A stretch of DNA of 20,991 nucleotides from Treponema sp. (GCA_031275035.1 JAISPH010000013.1:1-20991), one strand, 5' to 3'; positions 13,106 to 20,991 are shown, counted from the stretch's first letter. The notes: generated from the letters alone by a model not told the origin. Program-made: numbers and translations.

Positions 13106-13383
13106 GCGAAACCGTTACAGCCGAACAGGTTATAGCCATTTCCAACCGGGCGGGAATTCACGCCCGGCCCGCGGCCCTGCTGGTACAGACGGCAAAGGAC
13201 TTTAAGTCGGACATATATCTGGAAAAGGGCAATGACCGTATCAACGGAAAATCCATCATGGGGATCATTACCCTGGGGGCGGCCTACGGGACCGAACTGA
13301 AGATCATTGCCGAGGGGGAGGATGCGGCGGCGGCGGTGGAGGCTATTGCCCGCCTTTTTGAGTCGAAATTTGAAGAGGAATAG
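13102..13383 (+). CDS. ptsH: Phosphocarrier protein HPr
   Basis: A 93-aa HPr. The EI-dependent phosphorylation site is H20 in NRAGIHARPAALLV, and the HprK target Ser is S51 in NGKSIMGIITLGA, so both regulatory sites are intact. The start is the ATG at 13102, overlapping the hprK stop by 4 nt; the same frame is open further upstream but only inside hprK. The N-terminus is about five residues longer than in E. coli. The histidine-kinase gene begins 6 nt after the stop. Confidence 0.95.
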   Translation: MSETVTAEQVIAISNRAGIHARPAALLVQTAKDFKSDIYLEKGNDRINGKSIMGIITLGAAYGTELKIIAEGEDAAAAVEAIARLFESKFEEE

Positions 13384-13389
13384 TTTCCG

Positions 13390-15156
13390 GTGAAAACCCT
13401 CAGGACCCGTCCCAAATACGCCTTTATCAATGTCCGGGGGCTGATCTTCATCTACCTTATCCTCTGCATCATCACGATTCTCTTTTCCAGAACCTTTTTT
13501 ACCGAAATCCTCAGGGAGGGGGCCGTCCCCTCCCCGCTCCGGCTTATCGCCTTTTTCACCATGCCCGGAGCGCTCCTCCTGCTGATGTCCTTTTCCCTGT
13601 TCGGCCTAATCCGGGATATAGCCGGCCGCAGGACGGGAAGCAGGTTTCAGGCCCGGCTGATGGCCTACTTTGCCGTTACCGTGATATTCGCCGCCGCTCC
13701 GGTTACCATCATTACCATCCAGTCCCTCTACGAGCTGGTCCGTTTCTGGCGGGGCATCAATATGGACGAAGCCCTGAACAATGCCCAGATCCTGGCCCTG
13801 GACAATTACGGCTTCAGGATGGAAAAGCTGGAAAGCCTGGTCCTGGAAGGGGGAGACCCGGAGGACCTGCTCCTCCGGGACGAATACCTCCTGGGTATCC
13901 AGGACTTCCGGGTCCGGGCCTCCGGGGGGGATTCCGGCGAAAGCCCGGCGGACTGGACGGAGGGGGCCTACTGGGGCAGGGCCGGAGTACGGCAGGCCGC
14001 GCCGCCGGATCTGCGGCAGGGCTTTGTCTCCCGGCATCTGCCCCGGGACGAGGACCTGATCCGGTACATCGTCCTTCCCCGCCCCGGAGAACTGCGGCTG
14101 TTCAGTTACAGCCTGGGGGAAGGCTTTGACCGGGCCCTGAAGACCATTGCCGGCGAACAGAACAATCTGGCGATTGTCGAATCCCTGCGGAAAAACATGC
14201 GGCCCCTCCTTGCGCTCTACTACGGGATCTTCTTCTTTCCCACCCTGATGATGACGGTGATAATCACCCTCTCCTTTTCCCGGAAACTTACCCAGCCCAT
14301 CGCGGAACTTACCGAGGCAACCCGGCGGGTGGCGGAGGGGGACTTCTCCATCCAGATCATGAGCCGTCCCGGGGATGAGCTGGGGCTGCTGATCCGTTCC
14401 TTCAACGCCATGGTGCAGGATCTGGAGAAGTCCCGGACGGCCCTGGTTAAGGCGGAAAAAATTTCGATATGGCAGAGCATGGCCCAGCAGCTTGCCCACG
14501 AGATAAAAAATCCCCTGACCCCGATCAGGCTTTCCGCCGAACGCCTGCTCCGGCGCTGGAGGAACAAACCCGAAACCATAGGGGAGATCCTGGAATCCTC
14601 CATGCTGGCCGTTATCCAGGAGACCGAGGGACTCTCCGGCCTGCTTACCGAATTCAGGACCCTTTCCCGGCCCATGGACGTTTCCCTGGCCCGCGCCTCC
14701 CTGCGGGAACTGATCGGGGAAACGGCGGCCCCCTACCGCAGTTCCTTCCCGGCGCTACGTTTCGACCTTGACTATGTGGAGGATCTCTCCTTCAACATGG
14801 ACAGGCGGCATATCTCCCAGGCCCTGGTCAACCTGATCGGCAATGCCATCGACGCCATGAACGGGAAGGGAACTATCGAGATACGAACTGACCTTGTCAG
14901 GAAACGGGAGATACAGTACTGCAGGCTGAGTATCCGGGATACCGGAAGGGGAATTCCAGAAGCGATCCAAAACGAAATTTTTACCCCCTATTTTACCACC
15001 AAAGCGTCGGGCACAGGCCTGGGGCTTCCTATTGTGGAACGTATCGTCAACGAACACGGCGGAACCATCTGGTTTCACTCCGCCGAGGGAATGGGCGCCA
15101 CCTTCTTTATCGATCTGCCCATGGAGGGGTCCCTTGACCAGCATATTGATCATTGA
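13390..15156 (+). CDS. Sensor histidine kinase, NtrY-like
   Basis: A 588-aa membrane kinase. Hydrophobic segments at ~17-37, ~52-75 and ~90-115 precede an extracytoplasmic region of ~150 residues and a further segment at ~275-300, a topology like NtrY. A HAMP linker (FSRKLTQPIAELTEATRRVAEGDF) follows, then the H-box Q-LAHEIKNPLTPIRLSAERL (H370), N-box LVNLIGNAIDAM, DTGRGI, and FTTKASGTGLGLPIV. It should autophosphorylate and pass phosphate to the regulator encoded next, whose gene overlaps it by 23 nt. The start is GTG at 13390 with GAGG about 12 nt upstream. The signal sensed is unknown. Treponema denticola AtcS is a possible relative, by recollection of gene order only. Confidence 0.88.
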   Translation: MKTLRTRPKYAFINVRGLIFIYLILCIITILFSRTFFTEILREGAVPSPLRLIAFFTMPGALLLLMSFSLFGLIRDIAGRRTGSRFQARLMAYFAVTVIFAAAPVTIITIQSLYELVRFWRGINMDEALNNAQILALDNYGFRMEKLESLVLEGGDPEDLLLRDEYLLGIQDFRVRASGGDSGESPADWTEGAYWGRAGVRQAAPPDLRQGFVSRHLPRDEDLIRYIVLPRPGELRLFSYSLGEGFDRALKTIAGEQNNLAIVESLRKNMRPLLALYYGIFFFPTLMMTVIITLSFSRKLTQPIAELTEATRRVAEGDFSIQIMSRPGDELGLLIRSFNAMVQDLEKSRTALVKAEKISIWQSMAQQLAHEIKNPLTPIRLSAERLLRRWRNKPETIGEILESSMLAVIQETEGLSGLLTEFRTLSRPMDVSLARASLRELIGETAAPYRSSFPALRFDLDYVEDLSFNMDRRHISQALVNLIGNAIDAMNGKGTIEIRTDLVRKREIQYCRLSIRDTGRGIPEAIQNEIFTPYFTTKASGTGLGLPIVERIVNEHGGTIWFHSAEGMGATFFIDLPMEGSLDQHIDH

Positions 15157-16540
15157 CGATGAGCCGGGGATACGCCATACCCTGGGATCTATTCTGGAAG
15201 ACGAGAAGTACCGGGTTTTTACCGCGGAAGACGCCCTGGCGGGGCTTGAGATACTGGCCCGGGAAAAGATCAGCCTGATCTTTCTTGACGTGCTGCTCCC
15301 CAGGCTTGGGGGCATGGAAGCCCTGGAACGGATCAGGAAGAACTGGCCCCGGATTGAAACGGTGGTTATCTCCGGCCACGCCAATGTGGATATGGCGGTC
15401 CGGGCGGTAAAACTGGGGGCCTTCGACTTCCTCGAAAAGCCCCTTTCCCTGGACAAGGTGCTGACGGTCTGCCGCAACGCCCTGACCATGCAGAAACTGC
15501 GGAACGAGAACCGGGAGCTTAAAAAAAATATCCCCGATCTGCGGAAAGAAATAATAGGGTCAAGTCCCGCCATAGAGCATGTCAGGGCCCTGATCAAACA
15601 GGCTGCCGCCAGCGACGCCCGCATTCTCATTACCGGGGAAAACGGAACCGGCAAGGAACTGGCGGCCCGGGCCGTCCACCGGGGCTCCGCCCGGGCGGAG
15701 GGGCCCTTTGTGGAAGTTAACTGCGCCTCCATCCCGGACACCCTGCTGGAGAGCGAGCTCGTCGGCCACGAAAAGGGGGCCTTTACCGACGCCATAGCGG
15801 GCCGCCGGGGCCGCTTTGAACTGGCCGCCGGGGGTACCTTGTTTCTGGACGAGATAGGGGATATGTCCCTGGCGGCCCAGGCCAAGGTGCTCCGGGCGAT
15901 TCAGGAACAGCAGATCGAAAGACTCGGCGGGGAGAAGACTATCAATGTGGACGTGCGGATCCTGGCGGCCACCAATAGGGATCTGGAAAAGGAATGTAAA
16001 GCGGGCCGTTTCAGGCAGGACCTCTTCTTCAGGCTTAACGTCATTCCCATCCGTATGCCCAGCCTGCGGGAACGGGCCGGGGACGCTCCCCTGCTGCTTG
16101 GAACTTTTTTGAAAGAATTGGGGGGAAAAGCGCCGATCCTTGACGAAAGCGCCCTGGAATTCCTCGGCTCCTACCCCTGGCCCGGTAATGTCCGGGAGCT
16201 GAAGAACCTGGCGGAGCGGATCGCGGTGATGTGGACCGGGGACCGGATAAGCGGAAAGGACCTTTTGGGGCTTCTGCAGAAGAATCCGGGGGCCGAAAAA
16301 AAATTTCAAAAAAACAGGGAAGGGACTGGTCAAAATCCGCTTCCTGAGGATATACTGGATCTATCTTACAATGAAGCAAAGGATCTCTTTGAAAGAAGTT
16401 ATCTAACGTATCAGATTGCCCGGAATAACGGCGTTATTTCCCGTACCGCAGAAGCCATCGGTATATATCCAAGCAATCTGCATGCCAAATTACGAAAACA
16501 TAAGATCGTCCCCGGCGGGGACGAAAGGACGGAGCGATGA
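15134..16540 (+). CDS. Sigma54-type response regulator, NtrX-like
   Basis: A 468-aa three-domain regulator. The receiver (~1-120) has the acidic pocket D8/D9 and phospho-acceptor D52 ([13 protein letters not shown]). The AAA+ domain has Walker A GENGTGKE, the sigma54-contact loop GAFTDA (canonically GAFTGA), Walker [13 protein letters not shown] and [16 protein letters not shown]. The C-terminal Fis-type helix-turn-helix ([25 protein letters not shown]) resembles NtrX more than NtrC. I chose TTG at 15134 because GGAGGGG lies just upstream and the receiver begins at [11 protein letters not shown]; the open frame upstream overlaps the kinase gene. The last ~200 bases are AT-richer than the rest. 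Confidence 0.9.
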   Translation: MTSILIIDDEPGIRHTLGSILEDEKYRVFTAEDALAGLEILAREKISLIFLDVLLPRLGGMEALERIRKNWPRIETVVISGHANVDMAVRAVKLGAFDFLEKPLSLDKVLTVCRNALTMQKLRNENRELKKNIPDLRKEIIGSSPAIEHVRALIKQAAASDARILITGENGTGKELAARAVHRGSARAEGPFVEVNCASIPDTLLESELVGHEKGAFTDAIAGRRGRFELAAGGTLFLDEIGDMSLAAQAKVLRAIQEQQIERLGGEKTINVDVRILAATNRDLEKECKAGRFRQDLFFRLNVIPIRMPSLRERAGDAPLLLGTFLKELGGKAPILDESALEFLGSYPWPGNVRELKNLAERIAVMWTGDRISGKDLLGLLQKNPGAEKKFQKNREGTGQNPLPEDILDLSYNEAKDLFERSYLTYQIARNNGVISRTAEAIGIYPSNLHAKLRKHKIVPGGDERTER

Positions 16541-17139
16541 AAGAGCTGACCCAGCGGCAGGGGGAAGTACTGGCCTTCATCAAACAGTTTATCAAAAACC
16601 ATGCTTATCCTCCAACAATCAGGGAAATCGCTGATTTTTTCGGCATCTCCGTTAAGGGCGCCTACGACCATGTGGAGGCCCTGAAAAAGAAGGAACAGCT
16701 GAAATCGGGGGGCAAACGGTCCCGGACCATGGAACTGGTCAAGAGAGAGGAAGAAGCCGAAGGCTTTGTGGAGATTCCCCTGCTGGGTTCCGTGGCTGCG
16801 GGCTTTCCCATCCTGGCGGAGGAAAACTGGGACGGATCCATCCCCATGCACTGTTCCGGGCTCAAAAAAAACTGCCAGTACTTTGCCCTTAAGGTCCGGG
16901 GGGACTCCATGGAAGGGGCCGGAATCATGGACGGGGATACGGCGGTCATTGAAAAGCAGGACGTTGTCCCCAATGGAACCATCGTGGTCGCCGTGGTGGA
17001 CGAAGCGGTAACCCTGAAACGTTTCTATAAGGAAAGCAACCGGATCAGGCTGGAACCGGCCAACTCCAAGTATCTGCCCATCTACAGCCAGGATGTCCGC
17101 ATACTGGGACGTCTCTCCCATCTGCTCCGCGCCTACTAA
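16537..17139 (+). CDS. lexA: SOS repressor LexA
   Basis: A 200-aa LexA. The N-terminal winged helix (~1-65) has TQRQGEVLAFIKQFI and PPTIREIADFFGIS. The C-terminal S24 peptidase domain has the self-cleavage bond Ala88-Gly89 (GSVAAGFP), the catalytic Ser S124 (RGDSMEGAGI) and Lys K161 (DEAVTLKRFY). All residues for RecA-stimulated autocleavage are present. The ATG overlaps the stop of the NtrX-like gene by 4 nt, and GGAG lies 4 nt before it. I saw no LexA box directly in front, so transcription probably depends on upstream promoters or on one inside the preceding gene. Confidence 0.95.
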   Translation: MKELTQRQGEVLAFIKQFIKNHAYPPTIREIADFFGISVKGAYDHVEALKKKEQLKSGGKRSRTMELVKREEEAEGFVEIPLLGSVAAGFPILAEENWDGSIPMHCSGLKKNCQYFALKVRGDSMEGAGIMDGDTAVIEKQDVVPNGTIVVAVVDEAVTLKRFYKESNRIRLEPANSKYLPIYSQDVRILGRLSHLLRAY

Positions 17140-17159
17140 CGGTTTTCACCGGGCAGAAC

Positions 17160-18146
17160 ATGGCGAAAAATTCGGGCGCATGTTATCTCTTTCTGGGGCC
17201 GGAGACAGGCAAAAAACAGGACGCCATAGCGGACATACGCCGGGATTTAGAGCGGCGTTTTAACGCTCCCCCGGAGGAAACTTCTTTCTATGCGGGGGAA
17301 ACCCCGGTAACGGCCATGACCGCGGCTATACGGAACGGCTCCCTCTTTGCCGAGGGGCGGCTTTTCTTCATCAAAAATGCCGAAGCGATTCAGAAAAAAG
17401 AGGACCTGGAGCTCCTTGCCTCCTGCATGGCGGTTCCCCAGGACGGCGCCGTGATCATCCTCATTTCGGAAGCCTCCGGCCTGAACAAGACTCTGGAAAA
17501 GGCCGTTCCCAAGGCGGCCAAGCGGATCTTCTGGGAACTTTTTGAAAATGAAAAGGCCGAATGGGTAAGCTCCTTTTTCCGCCGGGGGGGACGCCGGATA
17601 AGCGCCGAAGGCGTCGAGGCGGTGCTGGAAATGGTGGAGAACAATACCGAAGCCCTGGGCCGTGAATGTTCCCGGCTCATGCTCTTTGCCGGAGACGCCG
17701 GCAGGATCATCGAAGCGGAGGATGTGGAACGCTGGCTTTCCCATACCCGGGAAGAATCGGCCTTTACGCTCTTCTCCAGGATCGCCGCGGGGGATCTGGA
17801 AAAGAGCCTTGAAACGATGCGTATACTCCTGGGGGCAAAGGAATCCCCCCAGGCCATACTGGCGGGACTTGCCTGGTGTTTCAGAAAGCTGCGGGATTAT
17901 CTTTCCCTGGGTCCCGGACAGAGGGCCGATGATTTTGCCTTAAAAAAGATAGGCCTCTCCTCCCTTAAAGTACGGCGGGACTATACCGCCGCCGCGGAAC
18001 GCTACGACAGCCCCGGAACCGACCGCTGCCTCTCGGTAATCGCCGAATACGACATCCGCCTCCGGGCCGGGGGCGCTCCCCTGGAGGGGCTGCTGCTGGA
18101 CCTTTTTCTCTATGCCATACACGGCCTCAGGGCCGCGGCCCGTTGA
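17160..18146 (+). CDS. holA: DNA polymerase III delta subunit
   Basis: A 328-aa clamp-loader delta subunit, which opens the beta sliding clamp. The pattern fits HolA: N-terminal YLFLGPETGKKQDAI without a functional P-loop, ETSFYAGE, LFAEGRLFFIKNAE, then AAA+ lid and collar helices (FTLFSRIAAGDLEKSLETMRILL, AILAGLAWCFRKLRDYL). It is 20 nt downstream of lexA with a weak ribosome-binding site (GGGCAG). The TGA stop overlaps the TTG start of the next gene by 4 nt. The length is normal. Confidence 0.9.
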   Translation: MAKNSGACYLFLGPETGKKQDAIADIRRDLERRFNAPPEETSFYAGETPVTAMTAAIRNGSLFAEGRLFFIKNAEAIQKKEDLELLASCMAVPQDGAVIILISEASGLNKTLEKAVPKAAKRIFWELFENEKAEWVSSFFRRGGRRISAEGVEAVLEMVENNTEALGRECSRLMLFAGDAGRIIEAEDVERWLSHTREESAFTLFSRIAAGDLEKSLETMRILLGAKESPQAILAGLAWCFRKLRDYLSLGPGQRADDFALKKIGLSSLKVRRDYTAAAERYDSPGTDRCLSVIAEYDIRLRAGGAPLEGLLLDLFLYAIHGLRAAAR

Positions 18147-19459
18147 AAACCCGGAGGGCTCGGCCTGCCGCCGCGGCGCCGTCCGCGGCGGCGCTGTTCA
18201 TGGCCGCGCTGTTCATGACGGCGCTCTCTTCCTGCGCCAGCTCCTTTTCCTCCGGCGTCCCCCGGCATATTCCGGCGGATCACCTCGGCATGGCCCACGG
18301 CGGCTTTACCCGCAGCCCCCGGGAGTACGCCCTGCTGGACGAACTGGGCTCGGTCTGGATACGCCGGACCTTTGACTGGGAGGACATAGAACCGGAGGAG
18401 GGGCGCTGGGACTTTGCCGAATGGGACGCCTATGTGGACGGCGCCAAGGCGGCGGGGAAGAAAATTCTCGCCACCCTGGCCTACGATGTGGGCTGGATCT
18501 ACGGGGAACGGGAAGCCCGGCGGCATATCATACCGGAAAAAATTCCCTGCTATCTCCGCTATGTGGAAACCGTGGTCCGCCGCTACCGGGGCCGGATCGA
18601 CGCGTTTGAAATATGGAACGAACCCAACAATCCCTTCTACTTTTGGAAGGGGCCGGACCGGGACTTCTTTGAGCTTGCCCGGGCGGCGGCGGCAAAGATA
18701 AAGGAAATCGATCCCGCCGTCCCGGTCGCCGCCGCGGGATTCTGGCTGGCGCCCAGAAGCTTTATCCGGGGAATGTTTGAAGCGGGCGCCATGGATCAGG
18801 TGGATATCCTCTCCTTCCATCCCTATGCGGGAAGCCCCCGGGGGGCGCTCAGGGCCTACGACAGGCTCCTTAAAATCATAGAGCCCTATCATTTCAAGGG
18901 ACGGATCTGGATAACCGAAATCGGCTTTCCCACAAGGGGAATCTACATCGGCAACATCAGCGAAGACAATTATCCCGAATACATCATAAAAACCCTGGCG
19001 GGTTTTGCCGTCCGGGGGGTCGAGGTCAATTTCTGGTATGAGCTTTTCGACAAGCGGAACCGGGACGAGGCAACGTCCATAATCAACCCTTCCCCGTACT
19101 TCGGCCTGGCCTACCCCGACTTTACCCGCAAACGGGGGGCCGCCGCCTTTGCCCTCTGCGGCCGCTTTATCCCCGGCTCCGAGTACCGGCCGGAGCTGCC
19201 CCGGCGGATCCGGCTGCCCGCTTCGGTAAACGCCCTTTACTTTAAGGGGACCGAAACGGACGCCCTTATACTCTGGAACGACGGAAACCCCCAGCGGGTA
19301 CGGGTCCGCGCTCCGGGCCCGGCGGGCAGGGAATACGACATCGTTTCCGGCGGGGGCCGGGACATCCCGGCCGAACTGATCCTGGATCTGGGCCGGGAAC
19401 CCCGGATTCTAAGCTGGCCCGCTGCGGAAAACCCCGCCGTCGAACTCCGCGGAGACTGA
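18143..19459 (+). CDS. Lipoprotein glycoside hydrolase, clan-A TIM barrel
   Basis: A 438-aa lipoprotein. The basic N-terminus plus hydrophobic stretch ends in a lipobox (ALSSC, C31), so it should be anchored outside the cytoplasm. The catalytic module is a (beta/alpha)8 barrel with GSVWIRRTFDWEDIEPEEGRW early, acid/base Glu in IWNEPN (E160), SFHPY, and nucleophile Glu in WITEIGFPT (E259). This is the layout of GH39, GH5 and related retaining enzymes; the GRWDFAEWD segment and IWNEPN favour a GH39-like xylosidase or glucosidase, but substrate is undecided. A ~90-residue beta domain follows. The start is TTG at 18143, overlapping the holA stop (TTGA). A later ATG would spoil the signal peptide. 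Confidence 0.82.
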   Translation: MKTRRARPAAAAPSAAALFMAALFMTALSSCASSFSSGVPRHIPADHLGMAHGGFTRSPREYALLDELGSVWIRRTFDWEDIEPEEGRWDFAEWDAYVDGAKAAGKKILATLAYDVGWIYGEREARRHIIPEKIPCYLRYVETVVRRYRGRIDAFEIWNEPNNPFYFWKGPDRDFFELARAAAAKIKEIDPAVPVAAAGFWLAPRSFIRGMFEAGAMDQVDILSFHPYAGSPRGALRAYDRLLKIIEPYHFKGRIWITEIGFPTRGIYIGNISEDNYPEYIIKTLAGFAVRGVEVNFWYELFDKRNRDEATSIINPSPYFGLAYPDFTRKRGAAAFALCGRFIPGSEYRPELPRRIRLPASVNALYFKGTETDALILWNDGNPQRVRVRAPGPAGREYDIVSGGGRDIPAELILDLGREPRILSWPAAENPAVELRGD

Positions 19460-19507
19460 CGGAAGCCGCCTATTGAACAGGTTCCTCCGGGGGTATAGGT
19501 TTAAGGG

Positions 19508-20074
19508 ATGTTTCCGGTTTTTCTTATCGGCCTCGGCCTGTCCATGGACGCGTTTGCCGTCTCGGTCAGTTCCGGCATCTGTATCAGGGAAATCAAGCCG
19601 TTCCACATAGTCAGGGCCTCCCTCTCGTTCGGCCTCTTCCAGTTTATTATGCCGGTCCTGGGGTGGTTTCTGGGGAAAACCGTCAGCGCCTTCATCGGCG
19701 GCTATGATCACTGGATAGCCTTTGCGCTGCTCTGCCTTACCGGCGGCAAGATGATAAAAGAGGGGATTGAAGCAAAAGCGGCCTGTCCCGCGGAGGCGGC
19801 GGGGGACATCAGGAATCCCCTGATCCTGCTGACCCTGTCGGTAACCACCAGCATAGACGCCCTGGCGGCGGGCCTTTCCTTAAACGTCCTCGGTCACGGC
19901 CTCTGGCTGCCTGCGGGGATCATCGGGGGCGTTACGTTTCTGGTATGCCTTGCCGGCTTTGAATTCGGCCGGCGGCTGGGGGTCCTCTTCGGGAAGGGCG
20001 CCCGGATTGCGGGTGGGATCATCCTTACCGGCCTGGGGTTCAAGATACTGATTCAGCACCTCTTCCCCGGATAA
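19508..20074 (+). CDS. mntP: Manganese efflux pump MntP
   Basis: A 188-aa six-helix membrane protein of the MntP (DUF204) family, which exports Mn2+. The two repeat motifs LSMDAFAVSVSSG (D14) and TSIDALAAGLS (D117) carry the conserved aspartates of the transport path, and each half contains three hydrophobic helices. It lies 48 nt after the hydrolase gene with AAGGG just before the ATG, and is probably the last gene of the convoy. The 48-nt gap is too short for the yybP-ykoY Mn riboswitch often found upstream of mntP, so Mn-specific control is not evident. Confidence 0.93.
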   Translation: MFPVFLIGLGLSMDAFAVSVSSGICIREIKPFHIVRASLSFGLFQFIMPVLGWFLGKTVSAFIGGYDHWIAFALLCLTGGKMIKEGIEAKAACPAEAAGDIRNPLILLTLSVTTSIDALAAGLSLNVLGHGLWLPAGIIGGVTFLVCLAGFEFGRRLGVLFGKGARIAGGIILTGLGFKILIQHLFPG

Positions 20075-20274
20075 CCATCAGGATCCACAAACCACCCGAA
20101 CAGACACGAACCTGCGCTCCGGCGGCGTCCCCGCCGCTCGTGCCTGTCCGCGGGGGCGGACCGAAGGTCCGGCGCGGTTTTACACCGGCCCCCGGCGCCT
20201 CGTTTGCGCCATCCCGCCCGGGAATGACTCTCCCCGCCCAGAAATAAAGCGAATACGTGTTACATCCGCCCCTG
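20075..20274. other. Intergenic region with GC-rich hairpins
   Basis: No gene is supported here. CAGACACGA (20101-20109) pairs with TCGTGCCTG with one mismatch, enclosing a second stem CGGCGG/CCGCCG near 20120-20136. CGGACC-GAA-GGTCCG (20157-20171) is followed by GCGCGGTTTT and may terminate the mntP convoy. The 12-mer CTCCGGCGGCGT at 20117-20128 also occurs in the hairpin after the GH5 gene (7766-7777). Near 20251 an ATACG-containing segment may be a degenerate first unit of the array that follows. Confidence 0.45.
20223..20238. repeat. 16-bp dispersed repeat, inverted copy of 139-154
   Basis: AATGACTCTCCCCGCC here is the exact reverse complement of the sequence at 139-154. The two copies lie in intergenic DNA at opposite ends of the window and in opposite orientation. 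Confidence 0.7.
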
Positions 20275-20821
20275 GCGATATATACGCATATCGTCTATAT
20301 CACCCCTCTCGATATATACGCAGTTCGTATATATCGCACCAGACCCCGCGTTAAACGCATTGCGTATAATCGCCCCCATCCCGTCTATATATGTATTGCG
20401 TATATATCACCGTCCTCCGCTTATAAACGCAATGCGTATAATCGCCCCTTGCCCGGATATATACGCAGTTCGTCTAATCGCCGCCTACTCGGCATATAGA
20501 CGAAGTTCGTGTATATCGCCCCTGCTCGGCATATATACGTACTTCGTATATATCACCCCAAGCCCCGCGTTAAACGCAATGCGTATATATCCCACCCGCC
20601 CCGCATATATACGCAGTTCGTCTAACTGGCCTTTTCCCCGTCTATAGACGTACTTCGTATATATCGCCCCCATCCCGCAAATATACGCAGTTCGTATATA
20701 TCACCCCAAGCCCCGCGTTAAACGTATTGCGTATATATCCCACCCGCCCCGCATATATACGCAGTTCGTCTAATCGCCGCCTACTCGGCATATAGACGTA
20801 CTTCGTATATATCGCCCCGGA
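20275..20821. repeat. Tandem array of ~15 palindromic 37-bp units
   Basis: About 15 head-to-tail units. The conserved ACG of successive units falls at 20284, 20318, 20355, 20391 (as ATG), 20427, 20463, 20500, 20537, 20574, 20611, 20648, 20685, 20722, 20759 and 20796: a period of exactly 37 bp for the last ten units and 34-37 bp for the first five. Each unit has an inverted repeat of about 23 bp, ATATACG-N5-CGTATAT with short central variants (CAGTT, TACTT, CAATG, TATTG), then a GC-rich spacer of about 14 bp rich in CCCC. Units 8-10 recur as 12-14 (148 bp on), and 6-7 recur as 14-15 (296 bp on). Open frames across it have repeat-derived composition and are not genes. Confidence 0.93.
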
Positions 20822-20877
20822 TCCGTCCCAGACCCCTCACTTCCTACACTCCCCCGAGATGCCTCATTTAGAAAATG

Positions 20878-20991
20878 TTACCGTAGCTGTTGCTGCACCT
20901 GTGTCTGAATACGGTTTATCTGAGCAAGCCGCTGACGCAGGCGCAAAATAGCCTTGTTGACATTTTGCTGGAGTTCCACCGGGTTGTAAAG
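20878..20991 (-). CDS. 3' end of a truncated-by-window CDS
   Basis: The minus strand is open from the window edge to a TAA at 20878, encoding 37 residues that begin LYNPVELQQNVNKAIL and end in a Gln-rich helical tail (IQTQVQQQLR). The heptad-like spacing suggests a coiled-coil or helical C-terminus. The NP-x-x-L...V-x-x-A pattern faintly recalls C-termini of DDE/integrase-type transposases, but this is a guess. Its 3' end faces the palindromic array. Confidence 0.5.
   Translation of the reverse strand, partial: LYNPVELQQNVNKAILRLRQRLAQINRIQTQVQQQLR

Noticed and set aside
19460..19507. yybP-ykoY manganese riboswitch before mntP
   Set aside because: The 48-nt gap is too short for the aptamer, and I saw no typical stem arrangement.
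20257..20673. Open frames of 62-95 aa across the palindromic array
   Set aside because: Their repetitive Tyr/Ile/Arg/Pro composition is just the 36-37 bp unit translated; they drift through frames, lack ribosome-binding sites and differ in length between strands.
20275..20821. CRISPR array
   Set aside because: The 'spacers' of about 14 bp are themselves conserved and C-rich, the repeats are internally variable, and no cas gene is in the window.

Overview
The window reads as a chromosomal segment of a moderately GC-rich spirochaete, most likely a Treponema of the insect-gut type. The inference rests on gene content: an HPr kinase, HPr and PtsN regulatory PTS branch with no sugar permease in view, an FGE-sulfatase-like lipoprotein with a Gly-rich linker, Rex, LexA, and carbohydrate-active enzymes. 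No rRNA or marker gene is present to fix the species.

Layout. Positions 1-1440 are an AT-richer, accessory-looking stretch with intergenic hairpins and three small minus-strand ORFs of unknown function. Positions 1467-3798 (minus) hold a small outer-membrane beta-barrel protein followed by an FGE-like lipoprotein. Positions 4062-5788 (minus) hold ptsN and a periplasmic HEAT-repeat-like protein. The latter is divergent from a GH5 enzyme (5903-7762, plus) that resembles the glucosylceramidase/steryl-glucosidase subfamily. A lytic transglycosylase (7859-8644, minus) faces the GH5 gene. Positions 8831-11861 (minus) form the operon rex-serC-serA.

The rex/hprK intergenic region is dense with signals. 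It has a strong sigma70-type rex promoter, a perfect 18-bp Rex-box palindrome over the predicted rex start site, a duplicated translation-initiation region that makes a 25-codon leader ORF ending on the rex Shine-Dalgarno, and an hprK promoter placed so that the mRNA should begin at the AUG. ptsN has the same promoter-to-ATG geometry.

From 12116 to 20074 eight plus-strand genes run as a tight convoy with several 4-nt overlaps: hprK, ptsH, an NtrY-type kinase, an NtrX/NtrC-type regulator, lexA, holA, a lipoprotein glycoside hydrolase and mntP. It links PTS-type carbon/nitrogen sensing, SOS control, replication, glycan hydrolysis and Mn efflux on what is probably one transcript.

The most unusual element is at 20275-20821: about 15 tandem units with a period of 37 bp (36 or 34 in the first few), each an AT-rich inverted repeat (ATATACG-N5-CGTATAT) joined by a GC-rich spacer of about 14 bp, with a 148/296-bp higher-order duplication. 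It lies between the 3' end of the mntP convoy and the 3' end of a truncated minus-strand CDS. It is not a CRISPR array and is the best candidate here for an undescribed element.
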